NCBI RefSeq assembly: GCF_009765975.1
Contig: NZ_LMUJ01000042.1
Coordinates: 90,268 to 154,267 of the forward strand
Direction of reading: 5' to 3'
Length of the DNA stretch: 64,000 bases
Origin: Acidisphaera sp. S103
Lineage (GTDB): Bacteria > Pseudomonadota > Alphaproteobacteria > Acetobacterales > Acetobacteraceae
Shown: positions 47,813-57,359 of the stretch, one piece after another
Position numbering within the stretch: the stretch's first letter is position 1
How the letters are laid out: the number at the start of each line of letters is the position of its first letter
Notes under the pieces: model-generated
The model's input: only the letters and a program-made list of their open reading frames with translations
What the model was told of the DNA's origin: nothing
Database searches by the model: none
Position numbers and translations under genes: made by a program

Positions 47813-49552
47813 TCACCTTAGCAGCGCGGCCGCCTCGTCCAGCCCCAACCGCCGCTCCCCCAGCAGCGCATCGGTGGCGGGCCGCCCCCACGCGGCCTCC
47901 TCCGGGGCCAGCGGGTCGGCCGCCGACAGCCGATGCGCCAACACGAACCGAGACACCAGCGCGCGCCGAGCATCCGCCCCGGGACGAGACCCCTCCCAGG
48001 CCAGCAGGATGGCGCTCGACACATCGTACAGCGCCGTCGCCGCCTGGCGTGCCAACGTCTCCTGTCCTTCTCCCGCGATCCGTTCCGCGAGCGCGACCGC
48101 TCGATCCAGCGCCCCGTCCAGTGCCGCCCTGAACGCCGCGGGCAGCACCGAAGCCGCCTCCAGCCGCTGCCGCAGCATCGCCTGCAACGCGCGATGCGCC
48201 CCGTCCTTCCCCACCGCCCGTTGGATCACATCCAGCGCGTTGATGTTGCTGGTGCCCTCCCACAGCAACCCGACCTGGGCGTCGCGGATCAACCGAGGGT
48301 TTACCCAATCCTCGATGTAGCCGTTGCCGCCGCGCGCCTCCATCGCCGCCGTCGCCACGATCACGTTGTCCCGGCAGGCCCGCAACTTCAGCAGCCCTGT
48401 GAGTATCCGCAGTTCCTCGCGCGCGCCGTGGCCCAGCGCATCGGCGGTGCACAGCGCCATCGACAACGCCTGTTCGGCCGGCACCAGCATCTTCATCAAC
48501 TGCCGGCGCATCAGCGGAAAATCTGCCACCGTCCGCCCGAACGCGATGCGGCCACGAGATGCCGCCAGCGCCTCATTGACGCAGCGGCGCATCATCGCCG
48601 CCGCCCGCACCCCGTGCGACAGGCGGGACAGGTTCACCTGCTCCATCATCTGCTTCAGCCCCTGCCCCGGCTGGCCGATAAGATACGCTTCGGCGCCCTC
48701 CAGCCGGATCTCACCGCTGGCCATCGACTTGGTGCCCAGCTTGTCCTTCAGCCGGATGATCCGGTAGGCGTTGCGCGACCCGTCCCGCGTGCGCCGAGGC
48801 AGCGCGAACAACGCCAGCCCGCGCGTGCCGGCGACCGCGCCCTCGGTCCTGGCCAGCATCAGCGCGACATCCGCATCGGTGTGGGAACAGAACCACTTAT
48901 CCCCGTACAGCCGCCAGATGCCGTCCTCCAGGCGGGCGATGGTTTCAATCGCACCGACATCCGATCCGCCGGCCTTCTCGGTCATGAACTGCGTGCCTTT
49001 CCACATCGTGGAAAGGTCGGCCGACAGCATCTTCGGCAGCAGGTAATCCTGCAGCGAGTTGCTGCCGAACTTGCGGATCAGGTGGATGGACGTGTCGGTG
49101 ACGCTGATCGGGCACATCAGCCCGAACTCGCCCTGCACGAACAGATATTGGAACGCGTATTTGGCCACCGGCGGCAGCGGCCGGTCCATCCCCAGCACGC
49201 CGCCGCGATGCGACATCGCGTGGAACTGGAAGTCGCCGAACGCGATCTGCTCCATCTCCCGGTAGGCCGGGTGATACTCGATCCAATCAAGGTCGCGGCC
49301 AAACCGGTCACGCGCGTGCAGCACCGGCGGATGGCGGTCGGCGGTGCGCGCCAGTTCGTCCAGCCGCCCGCCGGCGAGTTGCCCCAGCCGCTGGTAATGC
49401 GGCGTCAGATGCGCCAGCACGTCCGCCGGCAGATAGATCGCCAGCAGGTCGTGCAGGCCCTGATCGGCGGCATGGAAATCCATACCGGCGCAGTCGGGCG
49501 CGATCCAGTCGGACCCGGTACGGGGACGGTCGATCGACAGATCGTGCGGCAT
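47813..49552 (-). CDS. AidB-like acyl-CoA dehydrogenase family protein
   Basis: Acyl-CoA dehydrogenase superfamily protein of 579 residues, in the AidB branch. An N-terminal helical part precedes the flavin-binding core: MCPISVTDTSIH, QFMTEKAGGSDVGAIET, LYGDKWFCSHTDAD and, near the C-terminus, ARGGNGYIEDWVNPRL and LLWEGTSNINALD. GAGGAG lies seven bases before the ATG. E. coli AidB is linked to the alkylation response; isovaleryl-CoA dehydrogenase activity is the other reading. It is divergent from the large glycosyltransferase gene. Confidence 0.92.
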   Translation of the reverse strand: MPHDLSIDRPRTGSDWIAPDCAGMDFHAADQGLHDLLAIYLPADVLAHLTPHYQRLGQLAGGRLDELARTADRHPPVLHARDRFGRDLDWIEYHPAYREMEQIAFGDFQFHAMSHRGGVLGMDRPLPPVAKYAFQYLFVQGEFGLMCPISVTDTSIHLIRKFGSNSLQDYLLPKMLSADLSTMWKGTQFMTEKAGGSDVGAIETIARLEDGIWRLYGDKWFCSHTDADVALMLARTEGAVAGTRGLALFALPRRTRDGSRNAYRIIRLKDKLGTKSMASGEIRLEGAEAYLIGQPGQGLKQMMEQVNLSRLSHGVRAAAMMRRCVNEALAASRGRIAFGRTVADFPLMRRQLMKMLVPAEQALSMALCTADALGHGAREELRILTGLLKLRACRDNVIVATAAMEARGGNGYIEDWVNPRLIRDAQVGLLWEGTSNINALDVIQRAVGKDGAHRALQAMLRQRLEAASVLPAAFRAALDGALDRAVALAERIAGEGQETLARQAATALYDVSSAILLAWEGSRPGADARRALVSRFVLAHRLSAADPLAPEEAAWGRPATDALLGERRLGLDEAAALLR

Positions 49553-49596
49553 GCGGTTGCTCCTCGGGGTTTCAATTGACCCGGCTTTCGGCGGCG

Positions 49597-52500
49597 ATGA
49601 TTATCGTGCCGACGGGTCTCTCGCATAGGGCTTTGCGAGGCGGCCCCAATCCGCTGGCCACGGCGCCGCCCGTGCCGGCCAAACACCATCAGGAACCTGT
49701 GCCGCCGATCAGCCAACGCGCTTTGCTGCCACCGCGCCTGCTCGACAGCGTGACCCGCCGCTACGGCGAGCCTCTTGTCGCGGGCCTGCCGCCGCTGAAC
49801 CTCCACGATGACCCGACCGACGCCTTTGCCGAACTCCACGCCCAGTTGGAGGACGCCGGTGTCGTGCTGTTCCCGGATGTCTGGCCGGGCGACCTGGATG
49901 GGTTCTTTCGCCTGCGCCTGATCCAGGTGCTGGCCGGCCAGCCGAAGCTACCCGGACTTTCGGTCGTCATCTTGTCCGCCGTCATGGCCGGGCAACCTTT
50001 GGCGGGCGGCTTCGCGGACCGGTTCCGCTCCGCCTGGCCGTTCGCGCGCTGCGTCTTCCTGACCGAGGGCGACGATCACCCTACGCTGTCCACCCTGATC
50101 GGACTGCCCGTCGGCCCGCTGGACGATGTCTCGACCGGGGAGTCTCCGATCCTGGCTTCGGACGCCGGCACCGGACAGGCGATCGCCGTTCAGATGCAGC
50201 CCATATGGGGCCGCTGCGGCAGCACCATCCTGTTCGAGAACCAACGCGAAAACCTCGTCCGGGCCGGCTTCCTGACCATTCGCGTCTTCGCCGACGGGCA
50301 GGCTCGGCGCGGCGCGACATTGTGGTCCCGGCTGGATCACATCATCCCGGAAAACAGCACCCGAACCGGCGCGCACATCGATGTCATCGCCGTTCCCGAA
50401 GGACCGCCGTCCCGGTCCGAGGCCACCGATGTCGATGCGATGTGGCGGGATGTCCTGACGGCAACCGCCTCCGCCGTTATCCGCGACCGCGCCGTCGTGC
50501 AGGCGGCCGCACAGGCCGAATGTGTGATCGCCAACCGTGTGGAAGGCCTTGGCCCCGCCCTGATGTTCGCCCCCCAGGCCAGATTGCTGTTGTCGCCGCA
50601 AGAGGATCGCGCCGAAGCGATCTATCAGTCTGCGATCAGCAACGGCAGGGACCAGGCCGTGGCGACGCTGTTCCGGAACGCCGCGGCCAAGGTGCAGGCC
50701 CAGATGCTGGCCATCGCGGATATCTGCGGCTTCGCCAGCCAGACCGAAATGACCCGCCTGGCGCCGCAATGCCGGCGGGCCGTTATCATCCAGCCAAGCG
50801 TCTCGGCGAAACCGGTACCGGAAACCGCCGTTCCCCCATTCGACCTGCTGCTGACCGCCTCCGAGGAGGTGATGAATGTCGCATCCCTGCGATGGTTCCT
50901 GGACCAGGTTTGGCGCCCGCATCTTGAACCGCACGGGATCAGCGTCGCGATCGCGGGCCGAGCGGGGGGACACGTCCGGGATATGGGGCGTGGGTCGCCG
51001 TTGATGCATGTCCTGGGGTTCGTCGAGGACCTGGACGCGATTCGATCCTGGTGCCGCCTGACGGTCGTGCCGGACCTCGGGCGCGCCGGCGTATCGGCGA
51101 AAATGCTGACCACCCTGGCTGCCGGCCACCCGGTCGCCACCACGCCGGCGGGCTTGCGCGGCCTGGACCCGTCGGTCGCGGGGAATTTGCCGGCACGAGA
51201 CACCGCCGACGCGCTTGCCGCCGATATCCGGGAGCTGCTCGGATCGCCGGAGCGATTGGCGGAACGGCGGCATCTGGTCCGCCTGGCACGCGACGCCATC
51301 AAGCCGGTAGCCGATCACGCGGCGCTGGTGATGGCGGTTCCACGCCCCTCCGGGCCGGACATCGGCGAGCGACTGCAGCGTTGGTGGCGGCTGGCCGGCT
51401 CCCCGCCGCCGCCCGACGCGGTACCGTACCGGTTCCAGTTCGATGTGGCCTTTCCGATGTCCGGCGGCCCCCGGCATGCCCAGGTCCTGCTGGATGGCTG
51501 GCACGATTCCGAACCCTGGGGCCGGTGGACCGATGGGGCCGAGGCTTCGCTGCGGATCACGTTGGCAGAACCGGTGAGCGATCCCCTGACGCTGGAACTG
51601 ACGATCGTTCCGGCCGAAACCGGCGCCAACCTGCGGATTGGCTGGGATGGCACCATGCTGCCGTTGATCGATCCAGTGCCCGGTGCGAATCTGTGGGACA
51701 TACCGCCCGCGTTGACGACGGGAAAAAGCAGCTTCGTGGTCTCGCTGCATGTCGGCGAGACGATGCGTCCCGCCGCCGCCGGCGACTCGGTGGACGACCG
51801 CATCCTGGGCATCGGCGTCAGTTCGGTGCGGGTACTGTCGCGCCAGCCCACGCTGTGCGAACCGAACGTCACCATGCCGATCCGGGCCGCCGCGATGCCC
51901 CGGCAAGTCCTGCTGACCGGCTGGCATGCCCCCGAGGCATGGGGCTGCTGGAGCCGGCGGACTACCGCCGCGCTGCGCCTGACCCTGGGCGAGCCGGCAC
52001 CGGCCTCGATCCGGCTGGAACTGGACCTTATGCCGTCGCCGGCCAATCCGCTGTTGACGCTGTCGGTCAACGGTTCGGCGCTGCCCGGCATCACGCCCGT
52101 CGCGGGCCGCAACATCTGGGATCTGCCGACACGGGCAACCAACGGGCGAACCGATCTGCAATTGCTGCTCTCGGTCCCGGAGACGTTTTGCGCGGCTCGC
52201 GCGGGCACCGGGGCTGACGACCGCGAACTGGGGATCGGCCTGCGTGGCATCCGGCTGATCCCTTTCGTTCCGGTCTTTCAGGAACCCGGCAGGGTCCTGC
52301 GGCTGGTTCGGCCGGACGTGCTGGACGAAATCCTGCGCGAGGGCTGGCATCCGGCGGAGGATTGGGGATGCTGGACCAGCGGGCCGGATGCCATGCTGCG
52401 GCTGGCGTTCCGCGAGCCATTGTCCGGGCCGTTCCGGCTGGAGATGAATGTGTCACCCGGCCGGATCAACGCGACCCTGACCCTGTCGGTGAACGGACAC

Positions 52501-53121
52501 GCCCTGCCGCCGATCGTTCCGCGAAGCGGCGCCAATAGCTGGGATCTGCCGGAACAGGTGACCGACAAGCAGCGGGACTTGCTGATCGCGTTGCACGTGT
52601 CGGACACGTTCACACCGGCCGATATCGCGGTTTCGACCGACAAACGGATCCTGGGCGTGGGTGTGCGGTCGCTCGTGCTGCATCGGCAGGCGGCGACCTG
52701 CCCGATCGGCCGCCTCGTCCGGATATCCAGCGAACTGGGCGACAACCCCATGCTGACGGACGGCTGGCATAAACCGGAACCTTGGGGTTGCTGGTCGTCG
52801 GGTGTGGACGCGGCGGTGCTGTTGCGGTTCGATGCGCCACTGCATGGCCCGTACGCCATCGAATTCGATATGATGGCACCGCTGCTGAACGGACCCGTCC
52901 TGTTGTCGGTCAATGGCGAAATGATGGACCCGCTGCTGGTATCGGACGGACCCAACGAATGGATCCTGCCGCGAAACCGCACCGATGGCCGGACCGTGCT
53001 GGACCTGCATCTGCTGGTGGCGCTGCCGGTGCGGCCGATGGATGTCCAGGACTCGAAGGACGATCGCGTCCTGGGCGTCGGCATCAGAAGCCTGCGGATT
53101 CGTCCGCTGAGTCAGAGTTAG
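49597..53121 (+). CDS. GT4-like glycosyltransferase with four Trp-rich repeat domains
   Basis: Large protein of about 1174 residues. The N-terminal region (about 1-400) has no clear match; it contains an AVVQAAAQAECVIANR segment like that of N-terminal GT-B domains. At about 410-580 a GT-B nucleotide-sugar half is recognisable (PFDLLLTASEEVMNVASL, WRPHLEPHGI, VVPDLGRAGVSAKMLTTLA). From about 620 to the end come four copies of a domain with GW-H-x2-E-x-WG-x-W near the start, a W-D/I-LP in the middle, and D-x-R-x-LG-I/V-G-x-x-S-x-R at the end. Periods are 141, 141 and 140 residues. It probably builds or modifies a surface glycan. The start is uncertain: a TTG seven codons upstream is open, and no ribosome site is clear. 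Confidence 0.75.
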   Translation: MIIVPTGLSHRALRGGPNPLATAPPVPAKHHQEPVPPISQRALLPPRLLDSVTRRYGEPLVAGLPPLNLHDDPTDAFAELHAQLEDAGVVLFPDVWPGDLDGFFRLRLIQVLAGQPKLPGLSVVILSAVMAGQPLAGGFADRFRSAWPFARCVFLTEGDDHPTLSTLIGLPVGPLDDVSTGESPILASDAGTGQAIAVQMQPIWGRCGSTILFENQRENLVRAGFLTIRVFADGQARRGATLWSRLDHIIPENSTRTGAHIDVIAVPEGPPSRSEATDVDAMWRDVLTATASAVIRDRAVVQAAAQAECVIANRVEGLGPALMFAPQARLLLSPQEDRAEAIYQSAISNGRDQAVATLFRNAAAKVQAQMLAIADICGFASQTEMTRLAPQCRRAVIIQPSVSAKPVPETAVPPFDLLLTASEEVMNVASLRWFLDQVWRPHLEPHGISVAIAGRAGGHVRDMGRGSPLMHVLGFVEDLDAIRSWCRLTVVPDLGRAGVSAKMLTTLAAGHPVATTPAGLRGLDPSVAGNLPARDTADALAADIRELLGSPERLAERRHLVRLARDAIKPVADHAALVMAVPRPSGPDIGERLQRWWRLAGSPPPPDAVPYRFQFDVAFPMSGGPRHAQVLLDGWHDSEPWGRWTDGAEASLRITLAEPVSDPLTLELTIVPAETGANLRIGWDGTMLPLIDPVPGANLWDIPPALTTGKSSFVVSLHVGETMRPAAAGDSVDDRILGIGVSSVRVLSRQPTLCEPNVTMPIRAAAMPRQVLLTGWHAPEAWGCWSRRTTAALRLTLGEPAPASIRLELDLMPSPANPLLTLSVNGSALPGITPVAGRNIWDLPTRATNGRTDLQLLLSVPETFCAARAGTGADDRELGIGLRGIRLIPFVPVFQEPGRVLRLVRPDVLDEILREGWHPAEDWGCWTSGPDAMLRLAFREPLSGPFRLEMNVSPGRINATLTLSVNGHALPPIVPRSGANSWDLPEQVTDKQRDLLIALHVSDTFTPADIAVSTDKRILGVGVRSLVLHRQAATCPIGRLVRISSELGDNPMLTDGWHKPEPWGCWSSGVDAAVLLRFDAPLHGPYAIEFDMMAPLLNGPVLLSVNGEMMDPLLVSDGPNEWILPRNRTDGRTVLDLHLLVALPVRPMDVQDSKDDRVLGVGIRSLRIRPLSQS
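51475..53109 (+). repeat. Four-fold repeat of a ~141-residue Trp-rich domain
   Basis: The tryptophan codon of the GWH motif recurs at 51499, 51922, 52345 and 52765, that is at 423, 423 and 420 bases. Every copy has the GW-H-E-WG-W start and an LG-I/V-G-x-x-S/G-x-R/V end. DNA identity is low while residues are kept, so the copies are old and under selection. Confidence 0.9.
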
Positions 53122-53124
53122 GCG

Positions 53125-54696
53125 CTACGCCTTCCGCAAATTCCAGAACAGCGAATAACCTGTCAGCACGTCGGTGACCGTCCGCCGATAAACCGTCGGC
53201 GGCAGCGTCTGCCCCAGCGGGATATACGGCACATCGATAAAAACCTGTTCCTGGATCAGCGCCGCGATGCGCTGCCGATCCGGAAGACTGGTCGAATACA
53301 GCCATTCGTTCCGTAACGACTCCAGCCGCGGACTGGTCGGCCAGCCGCGCGACGCCGCCTTGCCGTTGCCTCGGATCGACACGTGCACAGCCGGATCGAG
53401 CTGATCCAGGCCCGACCAGTAGGTATGGAAAATACTCCAGCCGCCCTGCTCGACCGGGTCCTGCTTGGCCAACCGTTGCAGCACGCTGCCCCAGTCGGCG
53501 TATTGCGCATCGACGTTCATGCCGATGCGCTTCAGCATGTCGGCGCCGACATCGCCCAGCGCCTTCAGCGTCGGAAAGTCCGAGGGCACCAGCAGCACCG
53601 TCCGCTCGCCCTTGTAGCCGGACGCCGTCACCGCCCTGGCGACGGCGGCGAGGTCGCGCGGACCGGTCAGCACCGCCATGCCGGCTTGCGTCGCCATCGG
53701 CGTGTTCGGCGGGAATACCCCGACGCCGGCGCGCCAGTTGGCCGGATCGCCCGCCGCGGCGGCCATGTAATCGTCCTGGCTCACCGCACCCAGCAATGCC
53801 CGGCGGAGCGCCGGATTGTCGAACGGCGGTTGCAGCTGGTTCATCCGCAGCGTGCCCATATATCCCATCGGATCGGGGGGCGGCACCGTCAGGTTGGCGT
53901 TACGCCGCAATAACGGCAGCAGGTCGGCGGTTGGCGACTCCCACCAGTCCATCTCCCCGGCTTCCATCGCGGCGGCGGCAGTGCCCGCGTCCGGGATCAC
54001 CGTCCATTCCACCCGGTCGACATGCACGACCTTGGGGCCAGCGATGAAGCTGGCGGTGCCATCGGGGCGTGGGACGTAGGCTGTGTTGCGCTCATACACC
54101 ACGCGGGCGCCGGCAACCCGTTCATCCGGCTTGAATCGGAACGGTCCGCTGCCGGTCATTTCTGTGATCTGCTTGAACGGATCCGTCACCGCCAGCCGTT
54201 CCGGCATCATGACGCAGACGTTCGACCCTGGCTTGCCCAGAGCGGCCGGCAGCAACGGAAACGGGCGCCGCAAACGGAAGCGGATCGTGCGGTCGTCGGG
54301 CGCCGACAGGTCGTCCGTCACCGCCAGCAAGGTCTGTCCGAAGCTGTCGCGCGCGCCCCAGCGGCGGATGCTGGCGACGCAGTCGCGCGCGAGCACCTTC
54401 CCGCCATCATGCCATAGCAGCCCGTCGCGCAGCGTCAGGGCCCAGGTCAGCCCATCGGCGCTGGTCGTATCGCCCGCAACCATCTGCGGCGTGGTACGAT
54501 AGGTGCCATCCATGCCGTACAGCGTATCGAACACCATCATCGCGTGGTTGCGGGTGACGTAGGCCGAGGTCCAGATCGGATCGAGCACCGCCAGGTCGGA
54601 TTGCGGAATGAACCGCAGCACGGCGGCCTCCGCCCCGCGGCCGATGCGGGGCGCGGCCAGGACACCGGCCGCCGCGAGAAGCGTCCGCCGCCGCAC
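53125..54696 (-). CDS. ABC transporter substrate-binding protein, family 5 (peptide/nickel type)
   Basis: Exported binding protein of 523 residues (SBP family 5, DppA/OppA type). N-terminal signal RRRTLLAAAGVLAAPRIGRGA has consecutive arginines and may use Tat. Typical features: FIPQSDLAVLDPIWTSAYVTRNH, then LRDGLLWHDGGKVLARDCVASI and NPALRRALLGAVSQDDYMAA. It starts at GTG two bases after the deacetylase stop, so these two are co-transcribed. No permease or ATPase gene is adjacent. Ligand unknown; the deacetylase suggests an acetylated amine or polyamine. Confidence 0.9.
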   Translation of the reverse strand: MRRRTLLAAAGVLAAPRIGRGAEAAVLRFIPQSDLAVLDPIWTSAYVTRNHAMMVFDTLYGMDGTYRTTPQMVAGDTTSADGLTWALTLRDGLLWHDGGKVLARDCVASIRRWGARDSFGQTLLAVTDDLSAPDDRTIRFRLRRPFPLLPAALGKPGSNVCVMMPERLAVTDPFKQITEMTGSGPFRFKPDERVAGARVVYERNTAYVPRPDGTASFIAGPKVVHVDRVEWTVIPDAGTAAAAMEAGEMDWWESPTADLLPLLRRNANLTVPPPDPMGYMGTLRMNQLQPPFDNPALRRALLGAVSQDDYMAAAAGDPANWRAGVGVFPPNTPMATQAGMAVLTGPRDLAAVARAVTASGYKGERTVLLVPSDFPTLKALGDVGADMLKRIGMNVDAQYADWGSVLQRLAKQDPVEQGGWSIFHTYWSGLDQLDPAVHVSIRGNGKAASRGWPTSPRLESLRNEWLYSTSLPDRQRIAALIQEQVFIDVPYIPLGQTLPPTVYRRTVTDVLTGYSLFWNLRKA

Positions 54697-54698
54697 CG

Positions 54699-55721
54699 TC
54701 AGATCACCCCCAGCCCGGTCAGGAACGCGGTCAGGTTGGCCCCGAGGCGTTCGACCAGGTACCCGCCCTCCTGGATCAGCACCGTCGGCAAGCCCAGGGC
54801 CGCGACCTGGCGGCCGACCGTCTCGAAACCCGCCGCGTCCACCGCCAGATTGGCGGCAGGATCGCCACGCTGCGCATCGAAGCCGACCGACACCAACAGG
54901 GCGGCCGGACGCTTGCCGGCGATGGCGCCCAACCCCTGCCCGACCGCGGCAGTGAACGCCGCGTCCTCCGCCCCGGCGGGCAACGGCAGGTTCAGGTTCC
55001 AGCCGAGGCCCCTGCCCGACCCGACCTCATCGGCATACCCGGCGAACCACGGATACAGCCCGGCCGGATCGCCATGCACCGACACGTAATGGACATCGTC
55101 GCGTTCGTAGAAAATCTGCTGCGTGCCGTTGCCGTGATGCACGTCGAAATCGAGGATCGCCACCGGACCGCCGCCGCCATCCAGCATCCGCTGAGCCGCG
55201 ATCGCCGCGTTGTTCAGGTAGCAGAACCCGCCGGCCATGTCGGTATGCGCATGATGCCCGGGCGGGCGGCACAGCGCGTAGGCGTATCGTTCGCCCGCCA
55301 GCACGCGGTCGGCCGCGTCGATGGCGGCATGGGCGGATCCGATCGCGGCGGTCCAGGTGGCCGCCACGATCGGCGCGCTGGCACTGCTGAGATACCAGCC
55401 CGCCTGACCGAGCAGCGCGTCCGGACGATGCGCCTTGTGCCGCACCGCGTAGGCCTGCGCTCGCAGGATCGGCCGCGAACCGGGTACCGCCTGCCAGCGT
55501 GCGAAGGCGGTTTCCAGAAATTCCAGATAGCCGGCGTCATGCACCCGAGCGATGGGCGCCAGGCCGTGATCGGTCGTGGGTTTTGTGGTCAGCCCACCGG
55601 CACGCAGCGCACCCAACAATGCATCCGCCCTCGCCGGAACCTCCCAGTACGCGCGTGCATCGCCTGCCACGGTAAAGCGGTCCGGATCGTGGGCGGCATG
55701 GTCGGTGGTGATGACGATCAT
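54699..55721 (-). CDS. HDAC-like deacetylase (acetylpolyamine amidohydrolase type)
   Basis: Zinc-dependent histone deacetylase superfamily enzyme of 340 residues. Active-site motifs: RPPGHHAHTDMAGGFCYLNN (the His pair), ILDFDVHHGNGTQQIFY (zinc ligands Asp and His), VSVGFDAQRGDP (third ligand Asp) and the late LIQEGGY. In bacteria such enzymes remove acetyl groups from polyamines or other amines. AAGGA lies seven bases before the chosen ATG, which discards 41 low-similarity codons upstream. It lies directly upstream of the family 5 binding protein gene. Confidence 0.92.
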   Translation of the reverse strand: MIVITTDHAAHDPDRFTVAGDARAYWEVPARADALLGALRAGGLTTKPTTDHGLAPIARVHDAGYLEFLETAFARWQAVPGSRPILRAQAYAVRHKAHRPDALLGQAGWYLSSASAPIVAATWTAAIGSAHAAIDAADRVLAGERYAYALCRPPGHHAHTDMAGGFCYLNNAAIAAQRMLDGGGGPVAILDFDVHHGNGTQQIFYERDDVHYVSVHGDPAGLYPWFAGYADEVGSGRGLGWNLNLPLPAGAEDAAFTAAVGQGLGAIAGKRPAALLVSVGFDAQRGDPAANLAVDAAGFETVGRQVAALGLPTVLIQEGGYLVERLGANLTAFLTGLGVI

Positions 55722-55919
55722 CGGTCGGTCCTTCTGTCTGAACGCGGTCGAATGGTGCTTCGGATGTGCCCCGCCTGCTGTCAATCCGCGTCCCGCGCCA
55801 TCGCCCGCCGAATGCCAGGATGCCGGCGCGGGCAAGCCGCTCACATGCGGATTTCTTCACTTGCCTTTCCGCGTTCGCCCGGTATCGATGCCGCTTCCGT
55901 ATCAAAAAGGGATGCCTGC

Positions 55920-56594
55920 ATGTCACTTTCACGACGCGCGATGTTCGCCGCCGCCGCCAGCCTGACCATGGGTTCGGTCGCATTTGCCCAAACCCCCGCC
56001 CCGGCCGCGGCAACACCGCCCGCCGCCGCTCCGGCGATGGCGGCCGCCGCGGCGCCAGCCTCCGCGCCCACGCGCGTCCGCGGTGTCATCAGCAAGATCG
56101 ATGCGAACGAGCTTCAGGTCACGACCCGCGGTGGGGATACGGTTACCCTGAAACTGGCCGATAATATCGGCATCCGGTGGATCGAGCCCATCGCGGTCAG
56201 CGCGATCAAGCCGGGATCGTTCATCGGCACCGCGGCGGTGTCGCAGCCGGACGGAACCTTGAAGGCCCTTGAAATACAGGTGTTTCCGGAATCGATGCGC
56301 GGCGTCGGCGAAGGCCATCGGGCGTGGGACCTCGGCGCCAACAGTTCGATGACGAACGGCACCGTCGGTGACCTGAAAGTGTCCAAGGGACGGATGCTGA
56401 CGCTGACCTACAAGGGCGGCGAGCAGAAAGTGTTCGTTCCGCCGAAGGCCCCGGTGATCACCTATGCCCCGGCGACCAAGGCGGCGCTGACCAAGGGGGC
56501 CCATGTCATCGTCACCGCCCTGCATAACACGGACGGAACGCTGACGGCGGCGAACGTCGGCGTCGGCAAGCACGGCCTTGTCCCTCCGATGTAG
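55920..56594 (+). CDS. Exported DUF5666-like protein
   Basis: Exported protein of 224 residues. Signal peptide SRRAMFAAAASLTMGSVAFA contains a double Arg. A Pro/Ala-rich stretch (about 24-50) is followed by beta-rich OB-like repeats: RVRGVISKIDANELQVTTRGGDTVTLKLA, where residues up to about 80 fit the DUF5666 pattern, and KVSKGRMLTLTYKGGEQKVFVP. I cannot assign a function. The start fits the signal peptide. A strong hairpin follows about 65 bases after the stop. Confidence 0.75.
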   Translation: MSLSRRAMFAAAASLTMGSVAFAQTPAPAAATPPAAAPAMAAAAAPASAPTRVRGVISKIDANELQVTTRGGDTVTLKLADNIGIRWIEPIAVSAIKPGSFIGTAAVSQPDGTLKALEIQVFPESMRGVGEGHRAWDLGANSSMTNGTVGDLKVSKGRMLTLTYKGGEQKVFVPPKAPVITYAPATKAALTKGAHVIVTALHNTDGTLTAANVGVGKHGLVPPM

Positions 56595-56659
56595 GGTGCG
56601 GCACGGCCATTTCATCGAGGGTTGAAGTGCGTGGGCACCGAACCGGTGCGGACGGAACC

Positions 56660-56688
56660 GTCATCGCGGGCAAGACGCTCGCGATGAC
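56660..56688. terminator. Strong hairpin after the DUF5666-like gene
   Basis: Perfect 9-bp arms, GTCATCGCG and CGCGATGAC, around an 11-base loop. It sits in the gap of about 200 bases between two converging genes. No T-run follows, so it could be a dispersed palindromic element rather than an intrinsic terminator. The rest of the gap (56595-56800) shows nothing else. Confidence 0.5.
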
Positions 56689-56800
56689 CACGCCGTAGTC
56701 GCATGGCGGAATGGCGGACAGCCTGCCGCGCGATACTAGAACATGATCGCGCTGGGCGGGACGTCCAGAGCGCGTGAATCATGCGATCAAACAAAACGCT

Positions 56801-57301
56801 CTAATCGTCGCGCAATTGCGGATTGTCGAAACGCGGATTCCTGACGCCGTGAACCGCGTCGCGCAACGCGTCGAACAGCGACAGCCTATCAGGTTCATGC
56901 AGGAAAGCACCGACCTCGCAGTCGCGCCCATGGCTGCTCAGCACCACCCGCGGAATACCCCGCCCCGCATCGAGTTGCACGCGCAGCCAGGCGGACGGCA
57001 GCGACATCTGTTTTCGCCGGCCGGCCGGATCGGTCTGGATCACGGTGATCTCTTGCGCAGTCAGCATGATCAGCTCGCTCGCCCGCGCCCGGCGCACATT
57101 GACCGCCAGGAGACCGCAAACCAGGGGAATCTCCAGCAGGCTGAACGCCGCGACCGGCCAGGCACCCAGCAGTAGAAACCGCAACGCGACCGCCGCACTG
57201 AACACCGTCAGAACGGCGATCACGGTCATGACACCTTTCCGCGTCAGGCTGCGGTGCGGGACGATCAGGGCTTCGAAAACGGGAGCGTGGGGCGGCACCA
57301 T
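56801..57301 (-). CDS. DUF2244 membrane protein
   Basis: Membrane protein of 166 residues with the DUF2244 pattern: FEALIVPHRSLTRKG at the start, two adjacent helices (about 25-65), then a cytoplasmic beta-rich part with SELIMLTAQEITVIQTDP and SLPSAWLRVQLD. The ATG matches the family start. It may be co-transcribed with the membrane-anchored protein 58 bases upstream. The function of DUF2244 is not established, although it is often near cytochrome oxidase genes. Confidence 0.83.
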   Translation of the reverse strand: MVPPHAPVFEALIVPHRSLTRKGVMTVIAVLTVFSAAVALRFLLLGAWPVAAFSLLEIPLVCGLLAVNVRRARASELIMLTAQEITVIQTDPAGRRKQMSLPSAWLRVQLDAGRGIPRVVLSSHGRDCEVGAFLHEPDRLSLFDALRDAVHGVRNPRFDNPQLRDD

Positions 57302-57359
57302 TCCGCCAGTCTACCAGACACCGCGCCCGCGTATCCAGGCCGCCAGCCGGTCGAACCTG

